Notes under the pieces: model-generated
Database searches by the model: none
Told to the model about the DNA's origin: nothing
Seen by the model: only the letters and a program-made list of their open reading frames with translations
Shown here: positions 17,975 to 26,677 of the stretch, piece after piece
Position numbering within the stretch: the first letter of the stretch is position 1
How the letters are laid out: each line of letters begins with the position of its first letter
Position numbers and translations under genes: made by a program
Source of the DNA: Thermohalobaculum xanthum
GTDB taxonomy: Bacteria > Pseudomonadota > Alphaproteobacteria > Rhodobacterales > Rhodobacteraceae
Assembly: GCF_016623495.1 (NCBI RefSeq)
Contig: NZ_JAEHHL010000002.1
Span: 186,001-250,000 of the forward strand
Length of the DNA stretch: 64,000 bases
Direction of reading: 5' to 3'

Positions 17975-19195
17975 ATGGGCCGCAGAGTCGTCGTCGTCGG
18001 CGCGGGACAGGCTGGCTATTCGCTCGCTGCCAAGCTCAGGGATCTGGGCCATACGGGTCCAATCACGCTGATCGGCGACGAGACCGAGATCCCCTACCAG
18101 CGCCCGCCCCTGTCCAAGAAGTATCTGCTGGGCGAGATGACGGTCGATCGCCTCCATCTCAAGCCCCGGAACTTTTATGACGAGGCCAACATCGCGCTCG
18201 TAGCGGGCGAGCGCGTCGAGAGCATCGACCGCGCCGCGCGCGCGGTGATCACGAACCAGCGCAGCATCGGCTATGACGTCGTCGCCCTCACCACGGGCGC
18301 CGTGCCGCGCCGGCTTCCGGCCGCCATCGGCGGCGATCTCGCCGGCGTCTACACCATCAGGTCGCTGGCCGACGTCGATGCGATGCGCCCGGAGTTCCGC
18401 GAAGGGCGTCGTGTGCTGGTCGTGGGCGGCGGCTATATCGGGCTCGAGGCCGCCGCGGTCGCCGCGCAAAAGGGCCTCGGCGTCACGCTTATCGAGGCCG
18501 CACCGAGGATCCTCGGCCGCGTCGCCGCGCCCGAGACGGCGGATTTCTTCCGAAAGCTGCATCGCTCGAACGGTGTCGACATCCGCGAGGGCACCGGCCT
18601 CGATCGGCTCGAGGGTGACGGCGGGCGCGTGGCCCGTGCAGTGCTGGCGGATGGCGAGACGATTGACGTCGACTTCGTGATCGTCGGCATCGGCATCGAT
18701 CCGGCGACCCACCTTGCCGAGCGCACCGGATTGCGGATCGAGAACGGCATAGCGGTCGATCATCAGTGCCGGACTTCTGATCCCGCGATCTTCGCCGCGG
18801 GCGATTGCGCCTCGTTCCCCTGGCGCGGCGGCCGGGTCCGGCTCGAGTCCGTGCAGAACGCCATCGACATGGCAGAGCACGCGGCCGCGGCGATTCACGG
18901 CGCGACCCTGCCCTACATCCCGGTGCCCTGGTTCTGGTCGGACCAGTACGCGGCCCGGCTTCAGATCGCGGGCCTCAACCTCGGTTACACCCGGACGGTG
19001 CGCCGTCCCGGGTCGCGCGCCGGAGCGGAATCGATCTGGTACTTCGAGGGCCAGCGCTTCCTCGCCGTCGACGCGATGAACGACCCGAAGGCGTATATGC
19101 AGGGCAAGCGCTGGCTCGAGAGCGGTCAGTCTCCCACCCCCGAGGGGGTCGCCGACAGCGCGCGCGAACTCAAGACGCTGGTCGGAGCCGCGTGA
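17975..19195 (+). CDS. FAD-dependent NAD(P)H-ferredoxin/rubredoxin reductase-type oxidoreductase
   Basis: 406 residues. The FAD dinucleotide fold is GAGQAG (residues 9-14) with PYQRPPLSKKYL after it. The NAD(P)H fold is VVGGGYIGLEAA. The C-terminal FAD motif is IFAAGDCAS. The last ~85 residues match the 'reductase C' domain, with WFWSDQYAARLQIAGL. Such enzymes pass electrons from NADH to a [2Fe-2S] ferredoxin that serves a P450 or dioxygenase; neither partner is nearby. GGGAGGAA precedes tandem ATGs at 17972 and 17975; the second has better spacing. Confidence 0.88.
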   Translation: MGRRVVVVGAGQAGYSLAAKLRDLGHTGPITLIGDETEIPYQRPPLSKKYLLGEMTVDRLHLKPRNFYDEANIALVAGERVESIDRAARAVITNQRSIGYDVVALTTGAVPRRLPAAIGGDLAGVYTIRSLADVDAMRPEFREGRRVLVVGGGYIGLEAAAVAAQKGLGVTLIEAAPRILGRVAAPETADFFRKLHRSNGVDIREGTGLDRLEGDGGRVARAVLADGETIDVDFVIVGIGIDPATHLAERTGLRIENGIAVDHQCRTSDPAIFAAGDCASFPWRGGRVRLESVQNAIDMAEHAAAAIHGATLPYIPVPWFWSDQYAARLQIAGLNLGYTRTVRRPGSRAGAESIWYFEGQRFLAVDAMNDPKAYMQGKRWLESGQSPTPEGVADSARELKTLVGAA

Positions 19196-19207
19196 GGCAA
19201 AATTAAA

Positions 19208-19233
19208 CGGGCGGCTCCGGAGAAAGCCGCCCG
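19208..19233 (+). terminator. Hairpin after flavoprotein gene
   Basis: Nine-base-pair stem CGGGCGGCT / AGCCGCCCG with an eight-base loop, 12 bases past the stop; no T-run follows. Confidence 0.6.
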
Positions 19234-19505
19234 CTCGTGGAATTCACGCAAAACCCACAACTTCACAAAGTCTACGCAACCACCCCTGACACCACGTCCC
19301 CGCGGCCGCCACAGCCGAGCGGGAATGTGCTCACGGAGCCTTGCTATCCCAGATTCGCCGCGGCCGGATGTGACGAGTCTTACATCCCGCCGCCGACCCA
19401 TCCCCGCGGCTGCGACACTGCAAACCATCCAAACGGTTGCAGAGGTTCAAGAACTGCGCAATCAAGGGGCTAGGGATTGTGGACAAGAGTTCACGAGGGG
19501 AGGCA

Positions 19506-20192
19506 ATGCCGACCGAAGCCAGCGACTTTCCTGAGGGCAGCACGCTCGATCGTTGCGGCGTTACGGGACGCGCAGCACTCGCTGCCGCGTGGACGGAAGC
19601 AAGCTATTCGGCCGGCACGATGGTCGTGAGCGCGGACGACACGGACGATGACGTCTTCTTCATCCTTTCGGGTCGCGCGCGCGCCGCCACCTATACCAAC
19701 CAGGGCAAGGAAGTGATGCTGTCGGACCTTGCGCCTGGTGAATCCTTCGGGATCTTCGCGGCGATCGACGGCCGGCCACGCTCGACGAATGTCGTCGCCA
19801 TCGATGACTCGCGGCTCGCGCGCATGACGGCACAGCGCTTCAACGAGGTTCTCTATTCGAACCGCGACGTGACGCGCGCCTTTCTGCAATACCTCATCGA
19901 CCGGATCCGGCACCTGTCCGAACGGGTGACCGATGTCACGACGCTGAACGCCGAGCAGCGCCTGATCGTGGAACTCCTGCGCCTCTCGACCCCGGATCCG
20001 GCGCGCCCGGGAACGGCCGTCGTCGACCCGCTGCCGACGCAGCAGGAGCTCGCGACCATCATCTTCTCGCAGCGCGAGTCGGTCGGGCGCGACATGTCGA
20101 AGCTCAAGGATCTCGGCCTTCTGGATCGCAAGGGCCGCAGTTTGCGGATCCTCGACGTCGCGCGTCTGCGCGAGCGCGTGGGCGGGGCGTGA
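19506..20192 (+). CDS. Crp/Fnr-family transcriptional regulator
   Basis: 228 residues. A cyclic-nucleotide-binding-like beta-roll (about 20-135, with LAPGESFGIFAAIDGRPRST) is followed by a long dimerisation helix and a winged HTH (about 150-225), with PTQQELATIIFSQRESVGRDM as the recognition region. The beta-roll keeps a Gly-Glu...Arg-Ser-Thr arrangement, so nucleotide binding is possible but not certain. No Fnr-type cysteine cluster is present. GAGGGGAGG supports the ATG at 19506. The 310 bases upstream contain only the hairpin of the previous gene and presumably the promoter. Confidence 0.87.
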   Translation: MPTEASDFPEGSTLDRCGVTGRAALAAAWTEASYSAGTMVVSADDTDDDVFFILSGRARAATYTNQGKEVMLSDLAPGESFGIFAAIDGRPRSTNVVAIDDSRLARMTAQRFNEVLYSNRDVTRAFLQYLIDRIRHLSERVTDVTTLNAEQRLIVELLRLSTPDPARPGTAVVDPLPTQQELATIIFSQRESVGRDMSKLKDLGLLDRKGRSLRILDVARLRERVGGA

Positions 20193-20250
20193 CGGAAGCC
20201 GCCGCCGGTTAACGCTTCTTCAACCGAGATCTGCGACAGCTATGCCGGTG

Positions 20251-20272
20251 GCCGCTCCCTCACCGGGGCGGC
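20251..20272 (+). terminator. Candidate terminator after the Crp/Fnr gene
   Basis: Eight-base-pair stem GCCGCTCC / GGGGCGGC with one T-G wobble and a six-base loop; no T-run. Confidence 0.35.
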
Positions 20273-20432
20273 TCGGGTCGGCGAGCGGAAAGACGCGTCG
20301 CGCCCCGACATGATCCTTCCACGCTCGGACCTGACAGCGGCGGGCAGCCTGCCCGCCGCTGTTCGCACGACGATGTGACGCGCAAACACCGCCTCGCGCG
20401 GAAATGTGCCCGGTAAAAGTGAGGAGGCATTC

Positions 20433-20753
20433 ATGCCCGGAACCCTGAAGATCTGGTGGCACGACGGCGCCACCAAGGACGTGCGATACAACGAACTGCC
20501 GGTTGCGAACGAGCCCGAATTGGGCTTCAGCAGCCTCGTGGTCGGACCCCTGCCGGTCAGTTCACCCCCCGCCCCCGAGGACGCGACGGTGGCGATCATC
20601 GAGGCGGACGTGAACTTCCGCTACACGGTCGTCGCGCCCGGGGGAGGCGCGGACGCGGATCCGCTGACCAGCAAGCCCATGGCTGCAACGGGCTTCGGGA
20701 CCGACACGATCGGCGTACGCCCCGGATACAGGATCTCGGTCATCGAGGCATGA
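20433..20753 (+). CDS. Hypothetical protein, 106 residues
   Basis: Not recognised. The start is well supported by GAGGAGG and normal spacing. The product is acidic, has no signal peptide or membrane segment, begins MPGTLKIWWHDGATKDVRY, and is rich in Pro, Gly and Val in the second half. It lies alone between the Crp/Fnr gene and the CVNH-repeat gene on the same strand. The good ribosome-binding site and GC-rich codon use make it likely to be real. Confidence 0.6.
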   Translation: MPGTLKIWWHDGATKDVRYNELPVANEPELGFSSLVVGPLPVSSPPAPEDATVAIIEADVNFRYTVVAPGGGADADPLTSKPMAATGFGTDTIGVRPGYRISVIEA

Positions 20754-20926
20754 CACCGGCGCGCAGCGACGCGACGCCCAGGTAACGGCCTCAGAATGCG
20801 CGGCTTTTCCTCGCGAAGTTCTGGCGATCTGCTACTCTTCCCGAGGGGAAGCCGCGCATTCACAGCCACTTGCGCGAAGTGATGCGCGATCCCCCGCCAG
20901 GAAGGGAACACAGGACGCGAGACATC

Positions 20927-21586
20927 ATGATACGCGCACGCCGCCGATCCGGGTTCCTCGTCGCGTCTGTCGCTGCTGCTGCGCTGGCGGCGCATGGCTG
21001 TTCGGCTGTCCCGGACATCCTTCCCGAGGACGATGGGCTTCCGCGGGGCTCCTACCGGGACACCTGCAAGGACCCGAGGATGCCCGACGACCGGAGGCTG
21101 GTGGCCGAGTGCCGCAACGAGGCAGGCGAATATTTCCGGACGACCGTCTCGCTCCCCTGCTGGGGCAAGGTCGTCAATCGCGACGGCTGGCTCGTCTGCG
21201 ACGATGACGACGGCCGCATCACCGTTCCAGATGGGCCTTATCGCACGCAGTGCCGGAACGAGCATGTGGTGGACGAGACGTTGCTGGTGGCTGAGTGCCG
21301 CGACCGACGCAATCGCTGGGTGGCCTCCAAGCTGACGGTCCCGTGCGGCGACGTCATCCGCGTCGAGGACGGGCAGCTCGTCTGCGGTTTCATCGGCGCG
21401 CCCGAGGGCTTCACGGTCCCGCGTGGCAGCTATCGCGACAGCTGCACCGACCCTCGGGTCGTGCAGGACGACATCCTGATCGCCAGCTGCCGCGATGACG
21501 ACGGGCGCGTCTTCGAGACCCGTCTTCGCCTGCCCTGCGATGGCGATGTCGCGAATGACGGCGGAGACCTCGTCTGCCGCAAATGA
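20927..21586 (+). CDS. Exported protein with three cyanovirin-N homology (CVNH)-like repeats
   Basis: 219 residues. A basic, hydrophobic N-terminus (residues 1-25) is a signal peptide; LAAHGC at 20-25 is only a marginal lipobox. The rest is three repeats of about 62 residues, each with four cysteines at identical spacing 15-16-13: Cys47/62/78/91, 109/124/140/153 and 173/188/204/217. Each repeat starts with P-x-G-x-Y-R and has LVAECR-like and DGxLVC segments, which match the CVNH pattern of bacterial mannan-binding proteins. Predicted role: a periplasmic or surface glycan-binding lectin. It borders the polysaccharide locus and converges on its wza-type gene. Confidence 0.72.
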   Translation: MIRARRRSGFLVASVAAAALAAHGCSAVPDILPEDDGLPRGSYRDTCKDPRMPDDRRLVAECRNEAGEYFRTTVSLPCWGKVVNRDGWLVCDDDDGRITVPDGPYRTQCRNEHVVDETLLVAECRDRRNRWVASKLTVPCGDVIRVEDGQLVCGFIGAPEGFTVPRGSYRDSCTDPRVVQDDILIASCRDDDGRVFETRLRLPCDGDVANDGGDLVCRK

Positions 21587-21592
21587 CATCGG

Positions 21593-21617
21593 TTGCACCC
21601 GCATGCGCGGGTCGCAA
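21593..21617. terminator. Candidate bidirectional terminator
   Basis: Stem TTGC-ACCCGC / GCGGGT-GCAA with one bulged C and a four-base ATGC loop, between two convergent genes. No T-run. Confidence 0.35.
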
Positions 21618-21643
21618 TGCCGCTGGCCGTGGTGCTGTCGATC

Positions 21644-22189
21644 TCAGAAGATGCGTTCGGTCACCCGGATCACGTCGCCGGGCTGCACGACGGTGTCGGG
21701 CGGCATCTTGGCCTCCTCGCGCCCGTCGCGCTTGACGCGAATATCGTCGGCGTCGGCGCGGTAGGTGAAACCTCCCGCCAACGCGGCCGCATTGAGAAGC
21801 GTCATCCCCTCGCGATATGGATAACTGCCCGGCGTCTTGACCTCGCCAAGAATGTAGAACGGCCGGTAGTTGAGAACCTCGATGCTCACCTGCGGGTTCT
21901 TGAGATAGCCTTCGCTGAACCTCCGGGCGATCTCGGACTCGAGCTCGCGCGAGGTGAGGCCACCGCCCTGCACGACCCCGATGAGCGGCAAGGACAAGGC
22001 GCCGGATCCGTCGATCTCGAACTCGCCAGAAAGGTCGGGCTCGCCAAATACATTGATCCTGAGGCGGTCGCCTCGTCCAAGCTCGTAACCCGAACTCTGG
22101 GCCAGAGCCTGCCCGGCGGTGATCAGCAGGACGACCACCCCGATCAGCAAACAACGTATGGCGCTTGTCGCGGCGTGCTGGTCACGCAT
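21644..22189 (-). CDS. Polysaccharide export protein, Wza-type
   Basis: 181 residues. A signal peptide ends near ALA (about residue 30). A Poly_export domain (starting YELGRGDRLRINVFGEPDLS) is followed by one SLBB domain (FYILGEVKTPGSYPYREGMT). It is much shorter than E. coli Wza (about 380) and lacks the C-terminal helix that lines the outer-membrane pore, as do many exopolysaccharide-system homologues. No lipobox cysteine is seen. It is the last gene of a three-gene leftward operon; the beta-barrel encoded just upstream may supply the pore. Confidence 0.87.
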   Translation of the reverse strand: MRDQHAATSAIRCLLIGVVVLLITAGQALAQSSGYELGRGDRLRINVFGEPDLSGEFEIDGSGALSLPLIGVVQGGGLTSRELESEIARRFSEGYLKNPQVSIEVLNYRPFYILGEVKTPGSYPYREGMTLLNAAALAGGFTYRADADDIRVKRDGREEAKMPPDTVVQPGDVIRVTERIF

Positions 22190-22207
22190 GTTCCAAGCTC
22201 CGTTTAC

Positions 22208-23416
22208 TCAGTAGAAGAACCTCACAGAAAGCGACACCGTGTGATTTCCGTAATCGAGCCCCGCCTGGTTGGAATCGCGGTGCTCGAACTCGTAGTCGAG
22301 ACCCAGGGCGGCATAGCGCCACACATCCCACTCTGCGCCCGCCCGCGCGAAGAAGATATCGTCGTTGCGCGGAATGCCCTCGAAGTCGCGGTCATAGTAG
22401 CCGAGGCCCGCGAAGACGCCGAGCGTGCGGAGCAGTTCATGCTCGACGCCGATCGATCCGCCGAAATCCACCTTGCCTGACGCATTGTTGACCGTCGTCT
22501 CCTCGACGACGCGCTCGACCGTCGCGAACAACGACGTCCGCTGCGTGATGTCCCAGCGCGCGCGCGCGTTCGCCGAGAACCCGGAGAAATCCTCGAAAGC
22601 CGGGTCATCGTAGTTGCGGTTCTCCCAGCCGAGACCGATCGACGCCTCGATAAGCCGCGTGAGGTCGACCTTCAGGCCGCCCAGCACCTGGAAGCCGTCC
22701 GAGTCTCGGTCGAAGCCGTTGTCGTCAGGTATCTCCTTGTAGTGAATGCCCTTGTATCCACCGCGAATGAAGGCCTCGTAGCCGCTCAACACCGCGTAAC
22801 CGACCTCGACGCCGCCGCCATACTCGTACCGGTCTCGGTCGTTCTGGTTGCTGAACCCGCCGCCGACCAGCGGCACGCTCTCGAAGTCGAGATATTCTGC
22901 GAAGACGAATGGCTCGAAGCGGAAACGCCCGAAGTTCAGGTCAGCCGAGAGATTGGTCTCCCAGTCCTGGTACTTCACGGGCTCGAGCGCGTTACCCGGC
23001 ACATCGTCTTCACCGCGATCCTCGTGAAGGCGGGCATATCCGGCGCGCATGATCAGGCGATGATCGCGCGTCACGTCGATCACGCCATCGAGCCGCGTGC
23101 CATAGTCCGTATAATTGTCGTCACCGTCTGCGGAGTAGAACCCGAATGCGCCAAAGGAGGTCAGGCGCAGCGCATGACGGTTGAAGTCGGATTCGATCAC
23201 CAGCGCGGGCGCAATCTCGGTGATGAACGTATCCACCTCGTTCGTATCGAGAAGAAGATAGTTCGACTCGAAGCTCTCGCTGACCTTCACCTCGGGCTTG
23301 AACACGAAGCTTCCGGCGCGGACGCCCTCTCGCCGATCTCGGTCGTCTCGACCTTCCGAGAACGCTGTACCAGGGACGATGCAGAGGATGAGGAACAGGG
23401 CTGCGTAATTCTTCAT
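22208..23416 (-). CDS. Outer-membrane beta-barrel protein (putative beta-barrel porin 2 type)
   Basis: 402 residues. The signal peptide is residues 1-20 (ends AFS). The rest is alternating beta-strands and acidic turns, ending in a Phe-Phe-Tyr C-terminus typical of BAM substrates. Such barrels recur beside wza/wzc genes in exopolysaccharide loci, where they are thought to help export. The gap to the wza-type gene is 18 bases, so co-translation is likely. An export-channel role is inferred from position. Confidence 0.78.
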   Translation of the reverse strand: MKNYAALFLILCIVPGTAFSEGRDDRDRREGVRAGSFVFKPEVKVSESFESNYLLLDTNEVDTFITEIAPALVIESDFNRHALRLTSFGAFGFYSADGDDNYTDYGTRLDGVIDVTRDHRLIMRAGYARLHEDRGEDDVPGNALEPVKYQDWETNLSADLNFGRFRFEPFVFAEYLDFESVPLVGGGFSNQNDRDRYEYGGGVEVGYAVLSGYEAFIRGGYKGIHYKEIPDDNGFDRDSDGFQVLGGLKVDLTRLIEASIGLGWENRNYDDPAFEDFSGFSANARARWDITQRTSLFATVERVVEETTVNNASGKVDFGGSIGVEHELLRTLGVFAGLGYYDRDFEGIPRNDDIFFARAGAEWDVWRYAALGLDYEFEHRDSNQAGLDYGNHTVSLSVRFFY

Positions 23417-23449
23417 TTCTTCACATTGTCGCTGCTTGACGCTTTCTAC

Positions 23450-24112
23450 TCAGTTCGGGCTTGCGTTGTTCTGCTCCTCGTCGGGAAGTTCGAACTCGAC
23501 AGCCGGTGACAGATCGTCACCTGCATCGACAACGTCGTCAATCGGAGTTTTCGTAAAGTCGTCGAATGTGTCGTCCGGATCATCGGTTGCCATGGCAATT
23601 TCAACCGCCAGGTTCGGATCGAAATCGAGCATCAACTCCTGCAGCGCCGCGTGGATCTTGATCGCCATGATGCGGATGAACTCGGGGTCGCGCCCCGAGG
23701 CTTCGATGCCGTCGATCGCCGCGGCACCAATGAGACCCGCCATCTCGCGGCGGTCAGGCGCGCCGATCGCGCGATAGGCCGATGCAGCGATGACATCGGC
23801 TTCCTCAGGAAAGCCCTCGGCCGCCGAAAAGACGAGTTTACGCAACATGTCCGGGCGCGTGGAGGGCTCGACGGCGCTTCCGACGACATCAGGCGCAGTC
23901 GCGACACCCATGTCACCCGCGCGTCGCATGATCGTGCCCGCAAACCGCGGGCTCTTGAGGACGAGATCCGCGACGCCACGCGCATCGGAAGCGTCGAGAA
24001 GCGACGATGCGACGCCCTTTGGTAAAGTCTGGTCGATGGCGGCAGGCACCGTGCCTGGCGTAACCAGCCAGGGCAAAGTTGCGACAACAGCGAAAACAAC
24101 GAACCGATTCAT
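23450..24112 (-). CDS. Hypothetical exported protein
   Basis: 220 residues. It has an N-terminal signal sequence (ends near PAA, about residue 26), a helical middle with an alternating Ala/Asp pattern, and an acidic C-terminal tail. No family was recognised. It is the first gene of an operon with the beta-barrel and wza-type gene (gap 33 bases), so a periplasmic part in export is likely. The ATG at 24112 has GGAG at proper spacing; an ATG at 24118 is too close to it. Confidence 0.7.
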   Translation of the reverse strand: MNRFVVFAVVATLPWLVTPGTVPAAIDQTLPKGVASSLLDASDARGVADLVLKSPRFAGTIMRRAGDMGVATAPDVVGSAVEPSTRPDMLRKLVFSAAEGFPEEADVIAASAYRAIGAPDRREMAGLIGAAAIDGIEASGRDPEFIRIMAIKIHAALQELMLDFDPNLAVEIAMATDDPDDTFDDFTKTPIDDVVDAGDDLSPAVEFELPDEEQNNASPN

Positions 24113-24345
24113 CCTCATTCTCCGATACGCAGCCCGTTAAGCGGGAAAATTTACCGTTTAATCTACCCTAAGGCGATCCAACATGCGATGCTTCAATTAC
24201 GAGTCGCCGGCTTTCTTTGTCATAGGTGTGACCCGAATCCGCAAATGCCGCGGTTGCACCGGCGAGATTGGCGCGGCATGCGGAGGGGACCGGCGTAAAC
24301 TGTTACAAAATGGAACATCTTTTTCGCGAGTGAAGGAGAGACCGC
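24113..24345. promoter_or_regulatory. Divergent promoter region inside the polysaccharide locus
   Basis: A 233-base gene-free gap between the leftward export operon and the rightward SH3/Wzy operon. It is AT-richer than its surroundings (GGGAAAATTTACCGTTTAAT near 24143-24162). It holds a short dyad CCCG-TTAAG-CGGG near 24133. No consensus -35/-10 pair was clear. Confidence 0.45.
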
Positions 24346-25218
24346 GTGCGTAACCTTTCCATCGCCATTCTTGCAATTTCGGCGCTTGGCTTAGTGGGGT
24401 GGTGGCTGACTTTCGACAGCGACGAGGCAAGGGCAAGGCTGGTCGAGGATGCAGCCCGCAAATCGTCCACTGTTGCGCTGACCGCAATGCTCACTGACCA
24501 CAAGGTGTTCGCCTTTTCCGGCATCGTCGTCGGAAAGGCCGCGGCGCCCAAGACGCGCGACTTCCGCGCCATGGTTCAAAGCAACGGTGCGCTTAGACCG
24601 GCGTTCGGCGAGGCGGAATATACCTGTTACGAGCTCGCGGGCCGCCCCGAGTGCTGGCGCCTTACGGCCCTCGAGGTCGATGGCGTGAAGCTTCCCCTGG
24701 GCCCCGCCGGAAAAGTTATCGCGACCGCCGAAGCGCCCGCCGAGGCCAGTGCCCCCGCCGAGACTGCCGAGGCGACCGCTGCCACGGCCTCGACCGACGA
24801 CATGGCGTCAGAACCCGGGGACGAGCCGGTTCGCACTGCTTCGGCCGACGCGGCCACGGCCTCAGATGCCCTGCCGCCCGAGCCGCCGAAGCGACCGCTG
24901 GAAGAGGCGGCCGACGACACTTCCGCGCACGACACCTTGCTTGCCGCCATCCAGTCCACGAACGACGCACCTGTCGTGGGCCCCGTGACGGAGCAGGACC
25001 CGACGCATGTCGTGAGCGTAAGCCTCGCGAACGCGCGCTCGGGACCGAGCACCGATAACGCGATCAAGTTCACGCTCAAGCGGAACGTGCCGCTGCACAT
25101 GATCGAGAATGACGGGCGCTGGGGCCATTTCAGGGTCCTCGAGGGCGATGAAGCGGGAGAAACGGTCTGGATGGCCTTCTCGACGATCACCGCCATTTCG
25201 GACGCGGACGGGAACTGA
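24346..25218 (+). CDS. Membrane-anchored protein with C-terminal SH3-like domain
   Basis: 290 residues. One N-terminal membrane anchor or uncleaved signal (residues 4-21) is followed by a globular part with two Cys (TCYELAGRPECWRL), a low-complexity Ala/Pro/Glu linker (about 125-205), and a bacterial SH3-like domain (HVVSVSLANARSGPSTD...GETVWMAFSTI). The SH3 domain suggests binding to peptidoglycan or a periplasmic partner. The GTG start is supported by GAAGGAGA. It lies four bases before the Wzy/ligase gene and is therefore likely a functional partner. Confidence 0.78.
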   Translation: MRNLSIAILAISALGLVGWWLTFDSDEARARLVEDAARKSSTVALTAMLTDHKVFAFSGIVVGKAAAPKTRDFRAMVQSNGALRPAFGEAEYTCYELAGRPECWRLTALEVDGVKLPLGPAGKVIATAEAPAEASAPAETAEATAATASTDDMASEPGDEPVRTASADAATASDALPPEPPKRPLEEAADDTSAHDTLLAAIQSTNDAPVVGPVTEQDPTHVVSVSLANARSGPSTDNAIKFTLKRNVPLHMIENDGRWGHFRVLEGDEAGETVWMAFSTITAISDADGN

Positions 25219-25222
25219 CGTC

Positions 25223-26677
25223 ATGGTTTCCCAGGAGCTCGACGCCGACGCCGTGCAACTCACGGAGTCCGCCCCGAAACACCGCTCGGCCGCGATCCAG
25301 GGGATCGTGTTCTGGCTCACCCTGGCAATCATCTGCGTTACGGCCTTCGCACTGGCGGGTAATCGGCCGACCGCCTGGATCGCGCTCTCGCTCGCGGTGC
25401 TCTCGCTCTTTGCGGTGCAGCTGGTCTACGACCTCGCCGCGCCACCGGACCGAACCGACCGGGCATTCCTCGTCACCATTCTCGTGGCGTGGTCGCTGGT
25501 CGTCGCATGGGCGATCGTCCAGTGCCTGCCGGCGCTCATCCCCGGCTGGAGCCATCCGGCGTGGGAGGCGGCAATGGTGTCGCCCGGACGCATCTCGGTC
25601 GACCCCGTCGCCACGGCCCAGGGGGCTCTGCGGCTGATCACATACGCATGCATCTTCTGGATCGGGTATCGCGCCGGCGCTCGGCGCGGACGGGCGCGCG
25701 CCTTCGTCACGATGATCGCCGTTTGGGTCCTGCTTACAGCGCTTTACGGTCTCGCCGCGCTCTGGGCGGGCGTCAATCCGATCACGGGCCCATCCGCCTA
25801 TCCCGGCGTGGTGACATCCAGCTTCATCAGCCGCAATGCCTATGCGCTCTACGCCGGTCTCGGCATGCTCGCGGCAACGGCCGGCGTCGGCCTCATCGTC
25901 AGGCGCGAGCTGAGCCACCTGCCCCCCAACATGTCGGCCGCGCCGATCCGCGTGGCCGATGTCGTGATCTCGCATGGCTGGTTTCTCGTGCTGGCCGGCA
26001 TCGTCCTGGCGGTGACGGTGGTGATGACCGAATCCCGCGGCGGCACCTTCGCCGCCGCCGTTGGCATGTGCGTGATGATCGCCCTCATCACCTACGAGCG
26101 CGGCTCCGTCGGCAAGATGCTCGCCTGGTCGGTCGGCTTGCCTGCCGTGCTTCTGCTGATCGGCCTCTGGGTCACCTCGCACGTCTCATCGGCGGGCGCC
26201 GAGGGGCTGGCGGGGCGTATCGCCCTAGAGGACCCGTCGCAGGATGCCCGCTGGGGGATCTACGGGCTGCTCATCGAGGGGATCGCGTCGCGCCCGCTCC
26301 TCGGCCATGGCCTTGGCGCTTTCCAGGACGGCTTCCGGCAGTTCCTGACCGCCGATTTCGGCGCTTCGGAATGGGACCGGGCCCACAACACCTTCCTGCA
26401 ATCGGCGTTCGAACTGGGATTGCCCGCGGCGGCGCTGATGTTCTTCGCGCTCGGCGTCATCGCGGTGCGATTGCTTCACGGCGTGTGGCATCGCTCGCGC
26501 GGGCGGGCGATCCCCGCCTTCGCGCTCGCGACCCTGGCGGCCGCAGGGGTGCATTCCCTGATCGACTTCGGGCCAGAGATGCCGGCAACCGCCGCGCTGA
26601 TCGCGATGATCCTCGGGGTCGGCACGGCACAGTGCCATCGCCCGAAGAAGGTCACGCGCCGTGCTCAGTTCACGTAG
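25223..26677 (+). CDS. O-antigen ligase/Wzy polymerase family membrane protein (copy 1)
   Basis: 484 residues with about eleven membrane segments. The Wzy_C-type periplasmic loop is present: RPLLGHGLGAFQDGF, then a conserved RAHNTFLQSAFELGLP. Such proteins polymerise lipid-linked repeat units or ligate chains to an acceptor in the periplasm. Here a polymerase role fits the adjacent Wzc-type gene. Its last 13 bases overlap the end of that convergent gene. Confidence 0.85.
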   Translation: MVSQELDADAVQLTESAPKHRSAAIQGIVFWLTLAIICVTAFALAGNRPTAWIALSLAVLSLFAVQLVYDLAAPPDRTDRAFLVTILVAWSLVVAWAIVQCLPALIPGWSHPAWEAAMVSPGRISVDPVATAQGALRLITYACIFWIGYRAGARRGRARAFVTMIAVWVLLTALYGLAALWAGVNPITGPSAYPGVVTSSFISRNAYALYAGLGMLAATAGVGLIVRRELSHLPPNMSAAPIRVADVVISHGWFLVLAGIVLAVTVVMTESRGGTFAAAVGMCVMIALITYERGSVGKMLAWSVGLPAVLLLIGLWVTSHVSSAGAEGLAGRIALEDPSQDARWGIYGLLIEGIASRPLLGHGLGAFQDGFRQFLTADFGASEWDRAHNTFLQSAFELGLPAAALMFFALGVIAVRLLHGVWHRSRGRAIPAFALATLAAAGVHSLIDFGPEMPATAALIAMILGVGTAQCHRPKKVTRRAQFT

